Below are positions 8,638 through 17,966 of a stretch of DNA of 64,000 nt, piece by piece (position 1 is the first letter of the stretch; each line of letters begins with the position of its first letter). The stretch comes from Candidatus Aminicenantota bacterium (GTDB lineage Bacteria > Acidobacteriota > Aminicenantia > Aminicenantales > Aminicenantaceae). Under the pieces are notes generated by a model that worked only from the letters and a program-made list of their open reading frames with translations, had not been told where the DNA came from and ran no database searches. The position numbers and the translations under genes were made by a program. The stretch spans positions 1 through 64,000 of the forward strand of contig WJMT01000041.1 of the NCBI GenBank assembly GCA_014727835.1, given 5' to 3'.

Positions 8638-9792
8638 TTATTTCAACCATTTCAAGGGATTCAGTGGTTTTGTTTTGTATCGGATCTCAAGATAGAGGTT
8701 TATCCCGGATAGAGAGCTGGTGTCTCCGACAAGGGCAATGGGCTGTCCAGTGTACACGGCATCCCCTTTTTTAACAAAAAAACTGGAGCAGTGGCCGTAC
8801 AGAGAATAATAAGACATCCCATGGTCAATGATAATCAGGTTCCCGTAGCCTTGAAAATAGTCTGTGTACACCACTATGCCGGGATGAATGCATTTCACAA
8901 CAGAATCCTCTCCCGGGGCGATCTCGATCCCGTTGTTTTTTGTTATGGTGTTGAATTTGGGGTGTCTTTGGAGCCCAAATGAGGATGTGACACTCCCTGA
9001 AAGAGGCCAGGGAAGCATTCCCTTTTTTTCATACATGGGGACCAGGTCAATGGATATTGAACGGGGATTTTTAACCAATTTTTCCATCAGGTTTTGCAGC
9101 TGTTCCGCTCTTTCCTGGAGTTCCTGAATGGTCTCTTGATAGGAATCTCTGTTGCTGTTTATCTTGTTGAGAAGAGACCGGTGTCTTCTCTCTTGAGCAA
9201 TGAGTTCCTGATTTTTTTGTGTTGAACTCTGGATTAAAGAGTTGATTTCCTCTTTCTTTTTTTTTGCCAATGATAGCGAATGATTCAATTCATCCAAGGT
9301 TTCCAAATATCCTGACAGGACCTGCTGCTGGTGTTTGGCGAGTCGGGTCAGTTGTCTGTTTTCAGTTAACAGATCCGCGGCATTTTGAACCTTGAGCATG
9401 AGTTTTAAATAATCAATTTTTCCGTATTTGTATAAAGTCACCAGTATTTTTTTTATGGACTGTTCTTCTTTGTTCATTTTTTTCCGGATAGCAGGGATCT
9501 TGTTTTGGATGGAGGAAAGTTCCTGGTTGGCTCTGCGAAGTTTTGTTTGATTCAGTTTGATTTCATTTTTGAGAAGTTTTTTTTGAAATCCGATTTGAGT
9601 CAGCTGGGAGAATATGGAAGATTTTTTCTTCTCGCCTTCCTGGATTTTTTGCTTTAAGGACCTGATCTGGCTGTTGATTTGTGCAAGGCGTTTTTCATAT
9701 TCTGATAGATCCTGGGTTTGAGTTAGGACCGGGACAGAAAAAACCAGCAGAGCAGTTCCGATAAACGACAAAATTGTGCAATGCTTTATCAT
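8638..9792 (-). CDS. EnvC-like murein hydrolase activator (coiled coil plus degenerate LytM/M23 domain)
   Basis: 384 residues. A signal peptide (about 1-25) is followed by a long coiled coil (about 27-245) rich in Lys, Glu, Leu and Gln, then a C-terminal LytM domain (about 260-384). Of the four zinc ligands of active M23 peptidases only His334 (SLYGHC) is kept. The HxGxD motif reads NNGIE (Asn286, Glu290) and the HxH motif reads NLY (Asn365, Tyr367). This matches EnvC, which does not cut murein but activates amidases during septum splitting. It probably acts in the periplasm at division sites. Followed by the S41-type and deacetylase genes. Confidence 0.85.
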   Translation of the reverse strand: MIKHCTILSFIGTALLVFSVPVLTQTQDLSEYEKRLAQINSQIRSLKQKIQEGEKKKSSIFSQLTQIGFQKKLLKNEIKLNQTKLRRANQELSSIQNKIPAIRKKMNKEEQSIKKILVTLYKYGKIDYLKLMLKVQNAADLLTENRQLTRLAKHQQQVLSGYLETLDELNHSLSLAKKKKEEINSLIQSSTQKNQELIAQERRHRSLLNKINSNRDSYQETIQELQERAEQLQNLMEKLVKNPRSISIDLVPMYEKKGMLPWPLSGSVTSSFGLQRHPKFNTITKNNGIEIAPGEDSVVKCIHPGIVVYTDYFQGYGNLIIIDHGMSYYSLYGHCSSFFVKKGDAVYTGQPIALVGDTSSLSGINLYLEIRYKTKPLNPLKWLK

Positions 9793-9809
9793 GAACTTAA
9801 GCGACCATT

Positions 9810-10766
9810 CTATTTTCGTGTCACATATATTATAGCACCAACAACTCCGATGATAAGCATAAACCCCACATCTATGAGAGCAAAGGAGAAGGCAGCCCCC
9901 GGAGCGATTCCGTAGAACTCAAATATCTCAATGTAGGCTCCTTCTCTCAGCCCAAGCCCGTTTATAGTGATAGGGATGAGCTGGATCAGCATCACAATGG
10001 GGATAAACACAAGATAGTCAATGATTTTTATAGAGAGGTGAAGGGCTTTGCCGATGAGAAAAAAATGAAGGATCACATTGGCCTGAAGAAGAAAAGCCCA
10101 GATAAAGGCTTTGAACAAAGCGGTTTTTTTGGTTTTGTAATAAACGATGGTGCTTCTAAATTCAATTGTTTTCTGGATGACCTTTTTTAAAAATCCTTTA
10201 GAAGGGATCTTTTTGATTATTTTTTCTATGAAAGATGTGAAAAACAGCAGAACTGCGGTCAATCCTGAAAAACCGATCACCAGGGACACCCAGATCACCG
10301 GCACTTTTTGAGCCATATCCAAGCGGAACACAGCAGCTGCAAAGGCAAATAAAAACAAAACAATAACCCCTGTGAGGCGCTCCACTAAAATAATAGCTGA
10401 GGACTTGAGTATTGTTTTTGAATATTTGGAGCCATCCCATATACGGACGACATCTCCCCCGATCCGGGAGGGAAGGATGTTGTTGAAAAAATTTCCCACT
10501 AAATAGGATTTGACCAGAAATGGCAAAGGAACATGGTCTCCTTGGGCTCTAACCAGGATCTGCCATCTCACAGCGCTGATGAGGAGCCCCAGACCGTGGA
10601 GAGAAAAAGACACAGCCAGCCACCAGAGATTGACGGTTTTCAGCACATTGAAAACATCTCTGATAGAGGTCTTGAATATTAAAATGAGAGCCAGAATCGT
10701 CATGCTGACCACAAGTTTCAAAGTAAAAGTCAGTGGATTTATCTTCTGGTTGGATTTATTTGTCAA
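9810..10766 (-). CDS. Lysylphosphatidylglycerol synthase-type transmembrane protein (UPF0104 family)
   Basis: 318 residues with about eight hydrophobic helices, the pattern of the LPG-synthase transmembrane family (flippase-like domain of MprF). Conserved pieces include NNILPSRIGGDVVRIW and PITINGLGLREGAY. The family is linked to lipid flipping or synthesis, and no soluble aminoacyl-transferase domain is attached. The start is TTG at 10766: GAGGAGG lies 7 nt upstream, and the longer reading frame from an ATG at 10796 would place this ribosome site inside the coding region. It ends 17 bp before the EnvC-like gene and is probably co-transcribed with it. Confidence 0.8.
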   Translation of the reverse strand: MTNKSNQKINPLTFTLKLVVSMTILALILIFKTSIRDVFNVLKTVNLWWLAVSFSLHGLGLLISAVRWQILVRAQGDHVPLPFLVKSYLVGNFFNNILPSRIGGDVVRIWDGSKYSKTILKSSAIILVERLTGVIVLFLFAFAAAVFRLDMAQKVPVIWVSLVIGFSGLTAVLLFFTSFIEKIIKKIPSKGFLKKVIQKTIEFRSTIVYYKTKKTALFKAFIWAFLLQANVILHFFLIGKALHLSIKIIDYLVFIPIVMLIQLIPITINGLGLREGAYIEIFEFYGIAPGAAFSFALIDVGFMLIIGVVGAIIYVTRK

Positions 10767-10937
10767 AAGCACACCTCCTCTTCCATTCTGATCCATTCAT
10801 TAAAAACACAGCAATGTTTCTCTTCTTTTCTTTCATTTCAACGGTGAGTGATATTTATTAGAAAACAGTCTCTGATCATTGTTTTGTTTTTTGGTTGACT
10901 CACAATCGCCCTTTTTTATCCCATTGGTTCATGGTTT

Positions 10938-12320
10938 TCATAAGATGTTTTTCATCACAATAAACACCAGGATCAAGGAGACCACTACAGGTGCTAAGTA
11001 TTTGATGTTAAAGGTCCAGAGCGATCTCAACCGGAACTTTTTGCTCCCGATGGAGATTTCTTTGAGTGAATTTTTGACTTTCCAGGAGAAGGCGAGAAAC
11101 ACACTGATCAATACCCCTCCCAACGCCAAAAGGATGTTGCCGAAAATCAGGTCCATGACAACCATTATATTCAGTTTGGTCAGGAAGGGGACTCCTCCAT
11201 TGGAAAGGGCAGATGGGATTCCGAGGACAAAGGATCCCGCTCCGATCAGCACAGCTGCCTTTTTCCGGCTCCATTGTTTCTCATCCACTAAATATGAAGT
11301 AGGCACTTCGAGCATAGATATGGTGGAGGTGAGGGCGGCAATAAGAAGCAGGGAAAAGAACATGATTCCGAATATATATCCTCCGGGCATCTTAGAAATG
11401 ATGATGGGAAAAGCTTGGAACATGATCCCGGTCCCCACTTCAAAGTCCTGTTTGAATTGTTCAGGAGTCAGCTGAAGAGAGTGAAACAGAGTGGGAAAGA
11501 TGATGATCCCAGCAAGAAGCGCCACTAAGGTGGTGGAAAAACAGACCCATCCCGCTGAAGATACCAAATTTTCTTTTTTGGTGATGTAACTTCCGTAAAC
11601 AGTCATGGTCCCCATGCCCAGGCTCAAAGAAAAAAAAGCTTGTCCCACAGCAAAAAAGAGCACATTGAGGTTGAATCCGGAAAAATCAGGTTTCAAATAA
11701 AAGGACAATCCTGTCTCAGAACCGGGGAGTGTGATAGCCCTTATGGAAAGGATGATGATGAGGATGAACAGAACCGGCATCAAGATTTTGGACCATCTTT
11801 CAATGCCGCTCTTCACACCTTTGGAGATCACGAATGTAGTGATGGCAATGATCACAAACAGAAAGATCAAAACAGCTAAAGCGTCCGCAGCAAAAGTTTT
11901 GAAGATGGCATCTGAAGCCTGCCATGTGACCTCTCCCCTGAAGGCGCCCTTGATGGTCTTGTAAAGGTACCCGGCCGACCATCCGGCCACCACTGAGTAG
12001 TAGGAAAGGATGCAGATCCCGGTGATGATGCCCATAAAACCCACTCCTTTCCAAGGAGTGTTTGGCTTAATGGCTTTCAAGGCTCCCACCAGGTTTTTCT
12101 GGGTGTGGCGTCCGATAGTCAGCTCTGCCAGCATCACAGTGAATCCAATGAAGAATACAGACAAAATATAACACAATACAAAAATAGCTCCTCCGTTTAA
12201 TCCCACCATAATGGGGAAACGCCATATGCTTCCCAGTCCGATGGCAGAACCGGAAGCTGCAAATATAAAGGCAATTTTAGAACCCCAATTTCCTCTTTCA
12301 AAGATTTCCGGGCTTTCCAT
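10938..12320 (-). CDS. Sodium-dependent transporter of the neurotransmitter:sodium symporter (SNF/LeuT) family
   Basis: 460 residues with about 11-12 membrane helices. The start NWGSKIAFIFAASGSAIG and GLGSIWRFP carry the unwound TM1 and conserved Trp-Arg of NSS transporters, followed by AELTIGRHTQ. These carriers import amino acids or related solutes with Na+. Substrate not predictable here. ATG at 12320 has AGGAG 7 nt upstream; a relic mobile element begins 14 bp beyond the start, so the original promoter may have been displaced. It runs away from the phosphate operon. Confidence 0.9.
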   Translation of the reverse strand: MESPEIFERGNWGSKIAFIFAASGSAIGLGSIWRFPIMVGLNGGAIFVLCYILSVFFIGFTVMLAELTIGRHTQKNLVGALKAIKPNTPWKGVGFMGIITGICILSYYSVVAGWSAGYLYKTIKGAFRGEVTWQASDAIFKTFAADALAVLIFLFVIIAITTFVISKGVKSGIERWSKILMPVLFILIIILSIRAITLPGSETGLSFYLKPDFSGFNLNVLFFAVGQAFFSLSLGMGTMTVYGSYITKKENLVSSAGWVCFSTTLVALLAGIIIFPTLFHSLQLTPEQFKQDFEVGTGIMFQAFPIIISKMPGGYIFGIMFFSLLLIAALTSTISMLEVPTSYLVDEKQWSRKKAAVLIGAGSFVLGIPSALSNGGVPFLTKLNIMVVMDLIFGNILLALGGVLISVFLAFSWKVKNSLKEISIGSKKFRLRSLWTFNIKYLAPVVVSLILVFIVMKNIL

Positions 12321-12333
12321 TTGAGTCTCCTAG

Positions 12334-12680
12334 CCTGACCTATTCATAAAATAATGGCGATGAAATTCAAATGCAGTTTGTGCTCTGTTCAGACGTTTAA
12401 CGCCATTCTTCGAACTGTGTTTTCAGCTTATCCGCAGCTCCTCCCCGTCCATCCATAAAAAACAGTAAATAGCGAATGAAAAATGGGGAATGGTTTTATC
12501 AATTTACAATTCACCATTCACAGCATTTCTTCTTCAATGTCGCTTCAGCCACACTCGAATTTCATCAAAGCTAAATACATTTGATTCATGGTCAGTTTAC
12601 CATTAACTGTATTTTTGTGAAAGAATCTTTATGCCCTGTGCCTTGCATCTCCAGCAACCTTGATTCATGAATAATCCAGG
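12334..12680. repeat. MITE-like inverted-repeat element, 347 bp
   Basis: Left end CCTGACCTATTCATAAAA at 12334. The right end, read in reverse complement from 12680, is CCTGGATTATTCATGAATCA, matching at 11 of the first 14 positions. The subterminal motif AATGGCGAT near the left end and AACGCCATT inside are shared with the element at 34057-34249. No open frame of useful length and no transposase. No clear target-site duplication (CTAG left, CCGC right). It fills most of the gap between the symporter gene and the Pho-box region. Probably a non-autonomous relic of an insertion sequence. Confidence 0.65.
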
Positions 12681-12768
12681 CCGCATGATCATCATTCCAT
12701 AAATCTTCAGCTGTGTATCCCAAATGGAGAATAAAAGTAAAGTCATGAGATTCTGTTTATATAAAAAA

Positions 12769-12822
12769 TTAACATAAAATTAACATAATTTTTATCTCTT
12801 GTTAACAAATCACTTGCATAAT
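12769..12822 (+). promoter_or_regulatory. PhoB/PhoP-type Pho box array and promoter
   Basis: TTAACA occurs at 12769-12774, 12780-12785 and 12802-12807, with a degenerate copy TTTATC at 12791-12796, all exactly 11 bp apart. The 11-bp direct-repeat spacing is the hallmark of PhoB/PhoP binding sites, and TTAACA is the unit known from Bacillus-type boxes. A possible -10, CATAAT (12817-12822), lies 9 bp after the last repeat, where the array would replace a -35 box. It precedes the porin-pstSCAB-phoU operon, so induction by phosphate starvation is expected. The gap between the relic element (ends 12680) and the first box shows nothing else recognisable. Confidence 0.75.
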
Positions 12823-12863
12823 CCTGACAGCTTTTCACAAAGCAAATTTATATGGAGGTATTC

Positions 12864-13880
12864 ATGAAAAAACTAAATTTATTGGTTTGTGTTGTGCTCG
12901 CTTTGAGTTTGCTTTCTGGAGTTGCAGAAGCAAGCTTCAAAGGGTACATGTTCGGAGACTTTTACTATGTGGCCTCTCACAACAATGAAGACTACCAAGG
13001 CAGAAACGGATTCTGGTTCCGCAGGATTTACTTCTCTTACAATCCTCAGCTGACCGAAAAGATCAAGATGAGACTCAGACTGGAAATGTCCAGCCCCGGA
13101 GATTTTGATGAGTCCGCAAAGATGACACCCGTGGTCAAGGACGCCTGGCTGAATGCAGACATTGGCGGGGGGCAGAACTTGGTTTTCGGTTTGGTCAGCA
13201 CACCCACCTGGGGGAGCAATGTGGAGGATATCTGGGGTTACCGGTCTTTAGAGAAGACTCCTCTGGACCTGATGAAGATGGGTTCTTCCCGAGATTTCGG
13301 CATCGGACTTCAAGGCGACCTGGATAAGAACGGAACCGTGTCCTACAATCTTCTCTTCGGAAACGGAGCATCCAACAAGTCTGAGACAAACAAAGGCAAA
13401 AAGTTCTACGGATCACTGGCGTTCAAACCTGCTGAAGGACTGCTGCTGGAAGTTTACGGCGACTATGAAACTGTGGATGAGGATGAGAACTATTATGTCT
13501 ACCAGGGCTTTGCTTGCTACCAAGGTGGCTGGGGCCGGATCGGGCTTCTCTATGCCAACCGCCACTATAATAAGAATGACAATGAATTTGACTTAGGCAT
13601 GTTTTCCGGATTCGCAGTGATTTCTGCTTCGGATAAAATGGATATCATTGCTCGATACGACAAGATGCTGGAAGAGCCGGTGCAGAAGACTGTTTCCTAT
13701 ATTCCCTTTTCCAAAGCAGCTCCTTCCAACATGATCATAGGCGGAATCAGCTATGAAATCGCAGATAGCCTCTGGATCATTCCCAATGTCAAGTATGTGT
13801 TCTATGATGACCCGGATGTGGGTGAGACTCCTGGAGACGATGCTTATATCAACCTTACATTCTGGTGGAAATTTAAATAA
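12864..13880 (+). CDS. Outer-membrane porin, probably phosphate-related
   Basis: 338 residues. It has a signal peptide (MKKLNLLVCVVLALSLLSG, cleaved near AEA-S) followed by a barrel rich in Tyr, Phe, Trp and Gly with alternating polar and hydrophobic strands (YMFGDFYYVASH, RIYFSYNP). It ends in an aromatic strand, LTFWWKFK. The pattern resembles OprO/OprP-type phosphate-selective porins. The start is ATG at 12864: GGAGG lies 7 nt upstream, and an earlier in-frame ATG at 12852 would put this ribosome site inside the gene. First gene of the operon behind the Pho boxes, 42 bp before pstS, so it likely admits phosphate through the outer membrane. Confidence 0.8.
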   Translation: MKKLNLLVCVVLALSLLSGVAEASFKGYMFGDFYYVASHNNEDYQGRNGFWFRRIYFSYNPQLTEKIKMRLRLEMSSPGDFDESAKMTPVVKDAWLNADIGGGQNLVFGLVSTPTWGSNVEDIWGYRSLEKTPLDLMKMGSSRDFGIGLQGDLDKNGTVSYNLLFGNGASNKSETNKGKKFYGSLAFKPAEGLLLEVYGDYETVDEDENYYVYQGFACYQGGWGRIGLLYANRHYNKNDNEFDLGMFSGFAVISASDKMDIIARYDKMLEEPVQKTVSYIPFSKAAPSNMIIGGISYEIADSLWIIPNVKYVFYDDPDVGETPGDDAYINLTFWWKFK

Positions 13881-13922
13881 TCGGATGGAATAAATTAAAA
13901 AAATAAAAAAAGGAGAATTCAA

Positions 13923-14750
13923 ATGACAAAGAGTAAGTTAGGATTGACTGTTCTGGCAGCCCTGTTGTGTGTGGGTATGATATTCACAGTTCCCACTTTT
14001 GCTGCCAAGAACCTGACCATCAAAGGTTCCACAACTGTGCTTCCCATTTCCCAGGCTTGTGCCGAAGCCTTCATGAACATGCACTCAGATGTGAACATCT
14101 CTGTTCAGGGCGGAGGCTCAGGTGTGGGGATCGCATCTTTGATCGACGGAACCTGTGATATTGCTGATGCATCCAGGCCTATCAAGGACAAAGAGGTCGC
14201 CAAGGCCAAAGAAAACGGTATTGAAGCCTATGAAAATGTGGTGGCTCTCGACGGAATCGCTGTGATCGTGCATCCCTCCAATCCAGTGGATGCCCTGTCA
14301 TTAGACCAGATCAAAAAAATCTACACCGGCGAAATCTCAAACTGGAAAGATGTGGGCGGAAAAAACATGAAGATCACCATCATTTCCCGCGACAGCGCCA
14401 GTGGTACTTTTGAGACTTTCAATGATCTGGCTTTGGATGATGAAAAAGTGAGACCTGATGCTCTGCTTCAAGCCTCTAACCAGGCAGTGGCCCAGACTGT
14501 TTCCAGAACCAACGGTGCCATCGGATACGTAGGGCTGGGATATCTGTCTTCGTCAGTCAAGGGAGTTGCAGTGGATGGAGTGGAGCCCACTAATGAAAAT
14601 GTGGTCAATGGATCTTACAAGCTGGCAAGAAAACTCTTCATGTACACAGACGGTGCACCCCAAGGACTGGTCAAAGCATTCATCGATTATGTGATGAGTG
14701 AAGAAGGACAGGAACTGGTCGAAAAAACTGGATACATTCCCCTCAAATAA
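13923..14750 (+). CDS. pstS: Phosphate ABC transporter substrate-binding protein PstS
   Basis: 275 residues. A cleavable signal peptide (ends near TFA-AK) is followed by the PstS fold: IKGSTTVLPISQAC with the phosphate-binding Ser/Thr loop, QGGGSGVGIASLIDG, and SRDSASGTFETF, the second phosphate-binding segment. The periplasmic protein binds inorganic phosphate and delivers it to PstCA. No lipobox Cys, so it should be soluble. AAGGAG lies 7 nt before ATG. Between the porin and pstC in one operon. Confidence 0.96.
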   Translation: MTKSKLGLTVLAALLCVGMIFTVPTFAAKNLTIKGSTTVLPISQACAEAFMNMHSDVNISVQGGGSGVGIASLIDGTCDIADASRPIKDKEVAKAKENGIEAYENVVALDGIAVIVHPSNPVDALSLDQIKKIYTGEISNWKDVGGKNMKITIISRDSASGTFETFNDLALDDEKVRPDALLQASNQAVAQTVSRTNGAIGYVGLGYLSSSVKGVAVDGVEPTNENVVNGSYKLARKLFMYTDGAPQGLVKAFIDYVMSEEGQELVEKTGYIPLK

Positions 14751-14787
14751 GTTTAATAATTTTTACTGACAAAGGCCAGAAGATGAG

Positions 14788-15672
14788 ATGTATCGAATAA
14801 AAGAAAAAATCTATAAAGGTATCTTCTCTTTTCTGGCCTTTGCCTCCCTTATTTTCCTGGTTGGAATCACCACAACTCTGTTTTTGGAAGGCCTGCCTGT
14901 GTTTAAAGAGGTGGGCTTTTTTGATTTTATCTTTGGAAAAAGCTGGTATCCCACATACGAACCCCCGGAGTTCGGCATCCTGCCTTTGATTTTGGGGTCT
15001 TTGTGGGTCACCTTTGGAGCAGTGCTTTTTTGTGTGCCTATTGGAGTGGGAAGCGCTCTGTTCATCAATGAACTGGCCAGTAAAAGAGTCAAAGCTGTGC
15101 TCAAACCCATTATTGAAATATTGGCTGGGATCCCGTCTATTGTGTATGGATTTTTTGGGATGGTGATCGTGGCTCCCTTTATCCAAAGGCTCTTAGGGCT
15201 TCCGGTCGGTTTGACCGCTTTCACAGGAAGCCTTATGCTCGGGATTATGGCCACTCCCACGGTGTGCAGCATCTCTGAGGATGCTCTCAGTTTTGTCCCC
15301 CGCAGTTTTAGGGAGGCGTCTCTTGCTGTGGGAGCCAATAGGTGGCAGACTCTGACAAAGGTGATTTTCCCTGCCGCAGCCTCCGGAATATCCACCTCTA
15401 TCATACTGGGAATGAGCCGGGCGGTGGGAGAGACCATGACGGTTTTGATGGTCACCGGAGGAGCTGCTGTCATACCCCATACATTTTTTCAGCCTGTCAG
15501 ACCCATGACATCAACCATTGCTGCTGAAATGGGAGAAGCTGTGATGGGCGGCACTCATTACAATTCTCTTTTTGCCATAGGACTCATATTATTTCTTATC
15601 ACTTTGGTCTTTAATGTCATCGCAGAACTCATCAGCCGAAGGTTCAGAAAGAAACTGGGATTGGGGCGATGA
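14788..15672 (+). CDS. pstC: Phosphate ABC transporter permease PstC
   Basis: 294 residues with six membrane helices and the inner-membrane permease signature EASLAVGANRWQTLTKVIFP, which couples to the ATPase PstB. Typical PstC features are LAGIPSIVYGFFGM and MSRAVGETMTVLMVTG. It forms the phosphate channel with PstA. Starts 37 bp after pstS and its end overlaps pstA by 4 bp (ATGA), so translation is coupled. Ribosome site weak (AGAAG). Confidence 0.96.
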   Translation: MYRIKEKIYKGIFSFLAFASLIFLVGITTTLFLEGLPVFKEVGFFDFIFGKSWYPTYEPPEFGILPLILGSLWVTFGAVLFCVPIGVGSALFINELASKRVKAVLKPIIEILAGIPSIVYGFFGMVIVAPFIQRLLGLPVGLTAFTGSLMLGIMATPTVCSISEDALSFVPRSFREASLAVGANRWQTLTKVIFPAAASGISTSIILGMSRAVGETMTVLMVTGGAAVIPHTFFQPVRPMTSTIAAEMGEAVMGGTHYNSLFAIGLILFLITLVFNVIAELISRRFRKKLGLGR

Positions 15673-16520
15673 AAAAGCAGCTCAGTCAAAACATGGGTTT
15701 TGGATTTTTGTTTCTGTGTATTGGGACCGCCCTTTTTTTTCTGGGATCCATCATTTATTTCATAGCGATCAGAGGATTCCGGATATTATCCTGGGATTTC
15801 ATCACCCAGGTTCCCCGCGAGGCCATGACCGCTGGAGGAGTGGCTCCCGCCATTGTGGGGACCCTTTATCTGACCATGGGAGCCATCATAGTGGCTCTCC
15901 CTTTGGGTGTGGCCTGCGCCATCTATTTGACAGAATACTCTCCCAAAAGCTTTGTGGTGAATATCATCCGCATGAGCATCAACAATCTGGCCGGAGTTCC
16001 TTCGGTTGTGTTCGGTCTGTTTGGGCTGGCCATATTTGTCAAGCTGTTTGGATTCGGGGTTTCCATTCTGGCTGGGTGCTGCACGCTTGGCATCTTGGTC
16101 CTTCCTCAAATCATTTCCGCATCCCAGGAAGCCCTGCTGGCTGTGCCTCAATCATATAGAGAAGCCTCCTTGGCACTGGGAGCAACCCACTGGCAGACGA
16201 TAAGAAGCACAGTTCTTCCGGCAGCTCTTCCCGGGATCCTCACCGGAGTTATTTTGAGTATTGGCCGTGTGGCTGGAGAGACTGCTCCCATCCTCTTCAC
16301 TGCTGCCACCTTTTATACCAGAGGCTATCCCAGTTCTATATTTTCCGAAGTGATGGCCCTGCCCTATCATATCTATGCTCTCATGACAGAAGGGACCCAT
16401 CCTCAAGAGCAGACCCAGATCGCATACGGGTGCGCATTGATACTTCTGGCGTTGGTTCTTGCAATATCTGCAGCTGCCATTATAATACGCCAGAGACATA
16501 GGAAGTCATATGAGCAATAA
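15669..16520 (+). CDS. pstA: Phosphate ABC transporter permease PstA
   Basis: 283 residues with six membrane helices. The coupling motif [20 protein letters not shown] and the segments [16 protein letters not shown] and [15 protein letters not shown] are diagnostic of PstA. It pairs with PstC in the inner membrane. Overlaps pstC by 4 bp and pstB by 11 bp, so the whole import unit is translationally coupled. A 181-residue frame on the same strand (15614-16159) is a shadow. Confidence 0.96.
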   Translation: MKKQLSQNMGFGFLFLCIGTALFFLGSIIYFIAIRGFRILSWDFITQVPREAMTAGGVAPAIVGTLYLTMGAIIVALPLGVACAIYLTEYSPKSFVVNIIRMSINNLAGVPSVVFGLFGLAIFVKLFGFGVSILAGCCTLGILVLPQIISASQEALLAVPQSYREASLALGATHWQTIRSTVLPAALPGILTGVILSIGRVAGETAPILFTAATFYTRGYPSSIFSEVMALPYHIYALMTEGTHPQEQTQIAYGCALILLALVLAISAAAIIIRQRHRKSYEQ

Positions 16521-17271
16521 AACAAAAATCAAAGTCCAAAATGTCAACTTTTATTATGGAAAATCCTGCGCCTTGAAAAATATCAGCATGGATATATTTG
16601 AAAATCAGGTCACAGCTATCATCGGGCCTTCCGGGTGCGGGAAATCAACTTATATCCGGATGTTTAACCGGATGAATGACCTCATACCCCGGACCCGGTT
16701 TGAAGGAAACATCCATTTAGATGGTGAAGACATTTACAAGCCCAGGGTGGATATTGTGGATATTCGACGGCGTGTGGGTATGGTGTTTCAAAAGCCCAAT
16801 CCTTTTCCCAAAAGCATTTATGACAACATCAGTTATGGACTCAAAGTCAACGGAATGAAAGATAAGGGCGCTATTGAAGAACGAGTGGTGCAATCTCTAA
16901 AAGACGCTGCCATCTGGGAAGAAGTCAAGGACCGGCTCCATGATAGCGCTTTGGGTTTATCCGGAGGTCAGCAGCAGAGACTTTGTATTGCCCGGTGCCT
17001 GGCAGTCAAACCTGAAGTCATCCTGTTTGATGAACCAGCCGCCAGTTTGGACCCCATTTCCACCAAAAAGATCGAGGAGCTGATCGAAGAGCTCCGAAAA
17101 GAATACACCATTGTGATCGTCACCCATAACATGCAGCAGGCGGCCCGAATTTCCCAATACACTGTTTTTCTTTATTTGGGGAAGTTGATCGAGTATGAAC
17201 CCACGGACGAACTGTTTACAGTGCCCAAAAACAAAATGACCGAGGATTATTTGACCGGAAAATTCGGATAG
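16510..17271 (+). CDS. pstB: Phosphate ABC transporter ATP-binding protein PstB
   Basis: 253 residues, full length for PstB. Walker [11 protein letters not shown]-loop [11 protein letters not shown], signature [13 protein letters not shown], Walker B VILFDEP and switch His in VTHNMQQA are all intact. FQKPNPFP and the N-terminal [14 protein letters not shown] are typical of PstB rather than other ABC ATPases. It powers phosphate import through PstCA. Overlaps the end of pstA by 11 bp and is followed by phoU after 35 bp. Confidence 0.97.
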   Translation: MSNKTKIKVQNVNFYYGKSCALKNISMDIFENQVTAIIGPSGCGKSTYIRMFNRMNDLIPRTRFEGNIHLDGEDIYKPRVDIVDIRRRVGMVFQKPNPFPKSIYDNISYGLKVNGMKDKGAIEERVVQSLKDAAIWEEVKDRLHDSALGLSGGQQQRLCIARCLAVKPEVILFDEPAASLDPISTKKIEELIEELRKEYTIVIVTHNMQQAARISQYTVFLYLGKLIEYEPTDELFTVPKNKMTEDYLTGKFG

Positions 17272-17306
17272 AAGAGTTACCGAACAAATCCGAAAGGGAG
17301 GAAAAG

Positions 17307-17963
17307 GTGCTGGAAAAAGAACTCATTTCATTAAAAAAGAAAATTGTTGAATATGCGGCTCTCGTGGAGAACATGATCCAGAACAGCATCCAGGGACTTT
17401 TAGACAAGAATGAGCCCCAACTCAATGATGTCATCGAAGTGCAGGAGCCCAAGGCCAATGACTTGGAGCTGCGCATTGAAGAACAGGCTACAGTCACCAT
17501 GGCTAAGTTTCAACCCACAGCCAAAGACCTGCGCGTCATTCTGATGATTTTAAGGATGAACAATGACCTGGAAAGAATGGCTGACCATGCTGTAAATGTG
17601 GCAGAACGAAGTCTGTTTTTGATTAAAAATCCCATGGTCAAACCTCTGATTGATATTCCCAAATCAGCCGAAATAACCATTCAAATGCTTAAGGACAGCG
17701 TCGATGCTTTCATCAAAGAGGATGCTGAGCTGGCAAAAAATGTTTGTGAGAGAGACAACAAAATAGACAATTTGAACAACCAAATATTAAGGGAGCTCAT
17801 CACGTATATGTTTTCAGACCCTTCGACCATTGAGCGTTCCATCAAACTTCTTCAGATTTCTAATAATTTTGAACGCATTGCTGACTTGTCCACCAACATC
17901 TCTGAAGATGTGATCTATATTGTTGAAGGAAGAGTGATCAAACATCAAAGAGACCAAGAATAA
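17307..17963 (+). CDS. phoU: Phosphate transport system regulatory protein PhoU
   Basis: 218 residues of helical-bundle protein with the two repeated PhoU metal-binding motifs, seen here as ILRMNNDLERMADHAVNVA and LQISNNFERIADLSTNISE. PhoU restrains PstSCAB and signals phosphate sufficiency to the PhoR kinase. The start is GTG at 17307, preceded by GGGAGG at about 6 nt. Last gene of the operon, ending 3 bp before the convergent diguanylate cyclase. No phoB or phoR gene lies in the window. Confidence 0.95.
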   Translation: MLEKELISLKKKIVEYAALVENMIQNSIQGLLDKNEPQLNDVIEVQEPKANDLELRIEEQATVTMAKFQPTAKDLRVILMILRMNNDLERMADHAVNVAERSLFLIKNPMVKPLIDIPKSAEITIQMLKDSVDAFIKEDAELAKNVCERDNKIDNLNNQILRELITYMFSDPSTIERSIKLLQISNNFERIADLSTNISEDVIYIVEGRVIKHQRDQE

Positions 17964-17966
17964 GCT

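Noticed and set aside
10938..10977. 13-codon frame (MKTMNQWDKKGRL) overlapping the symporter stop, considered as a small transporter subunit
   Set aside because: Too short and hydrophilic; known small subunits of this transporter family have a membrane helix.
15614..16159. 181-residue open frame on the plus strand
   Set aside because: Out-of-frame shadow across the pstC/pstA junction, rich in His, Ser and Gly; both pst genes are complete in their own frames.
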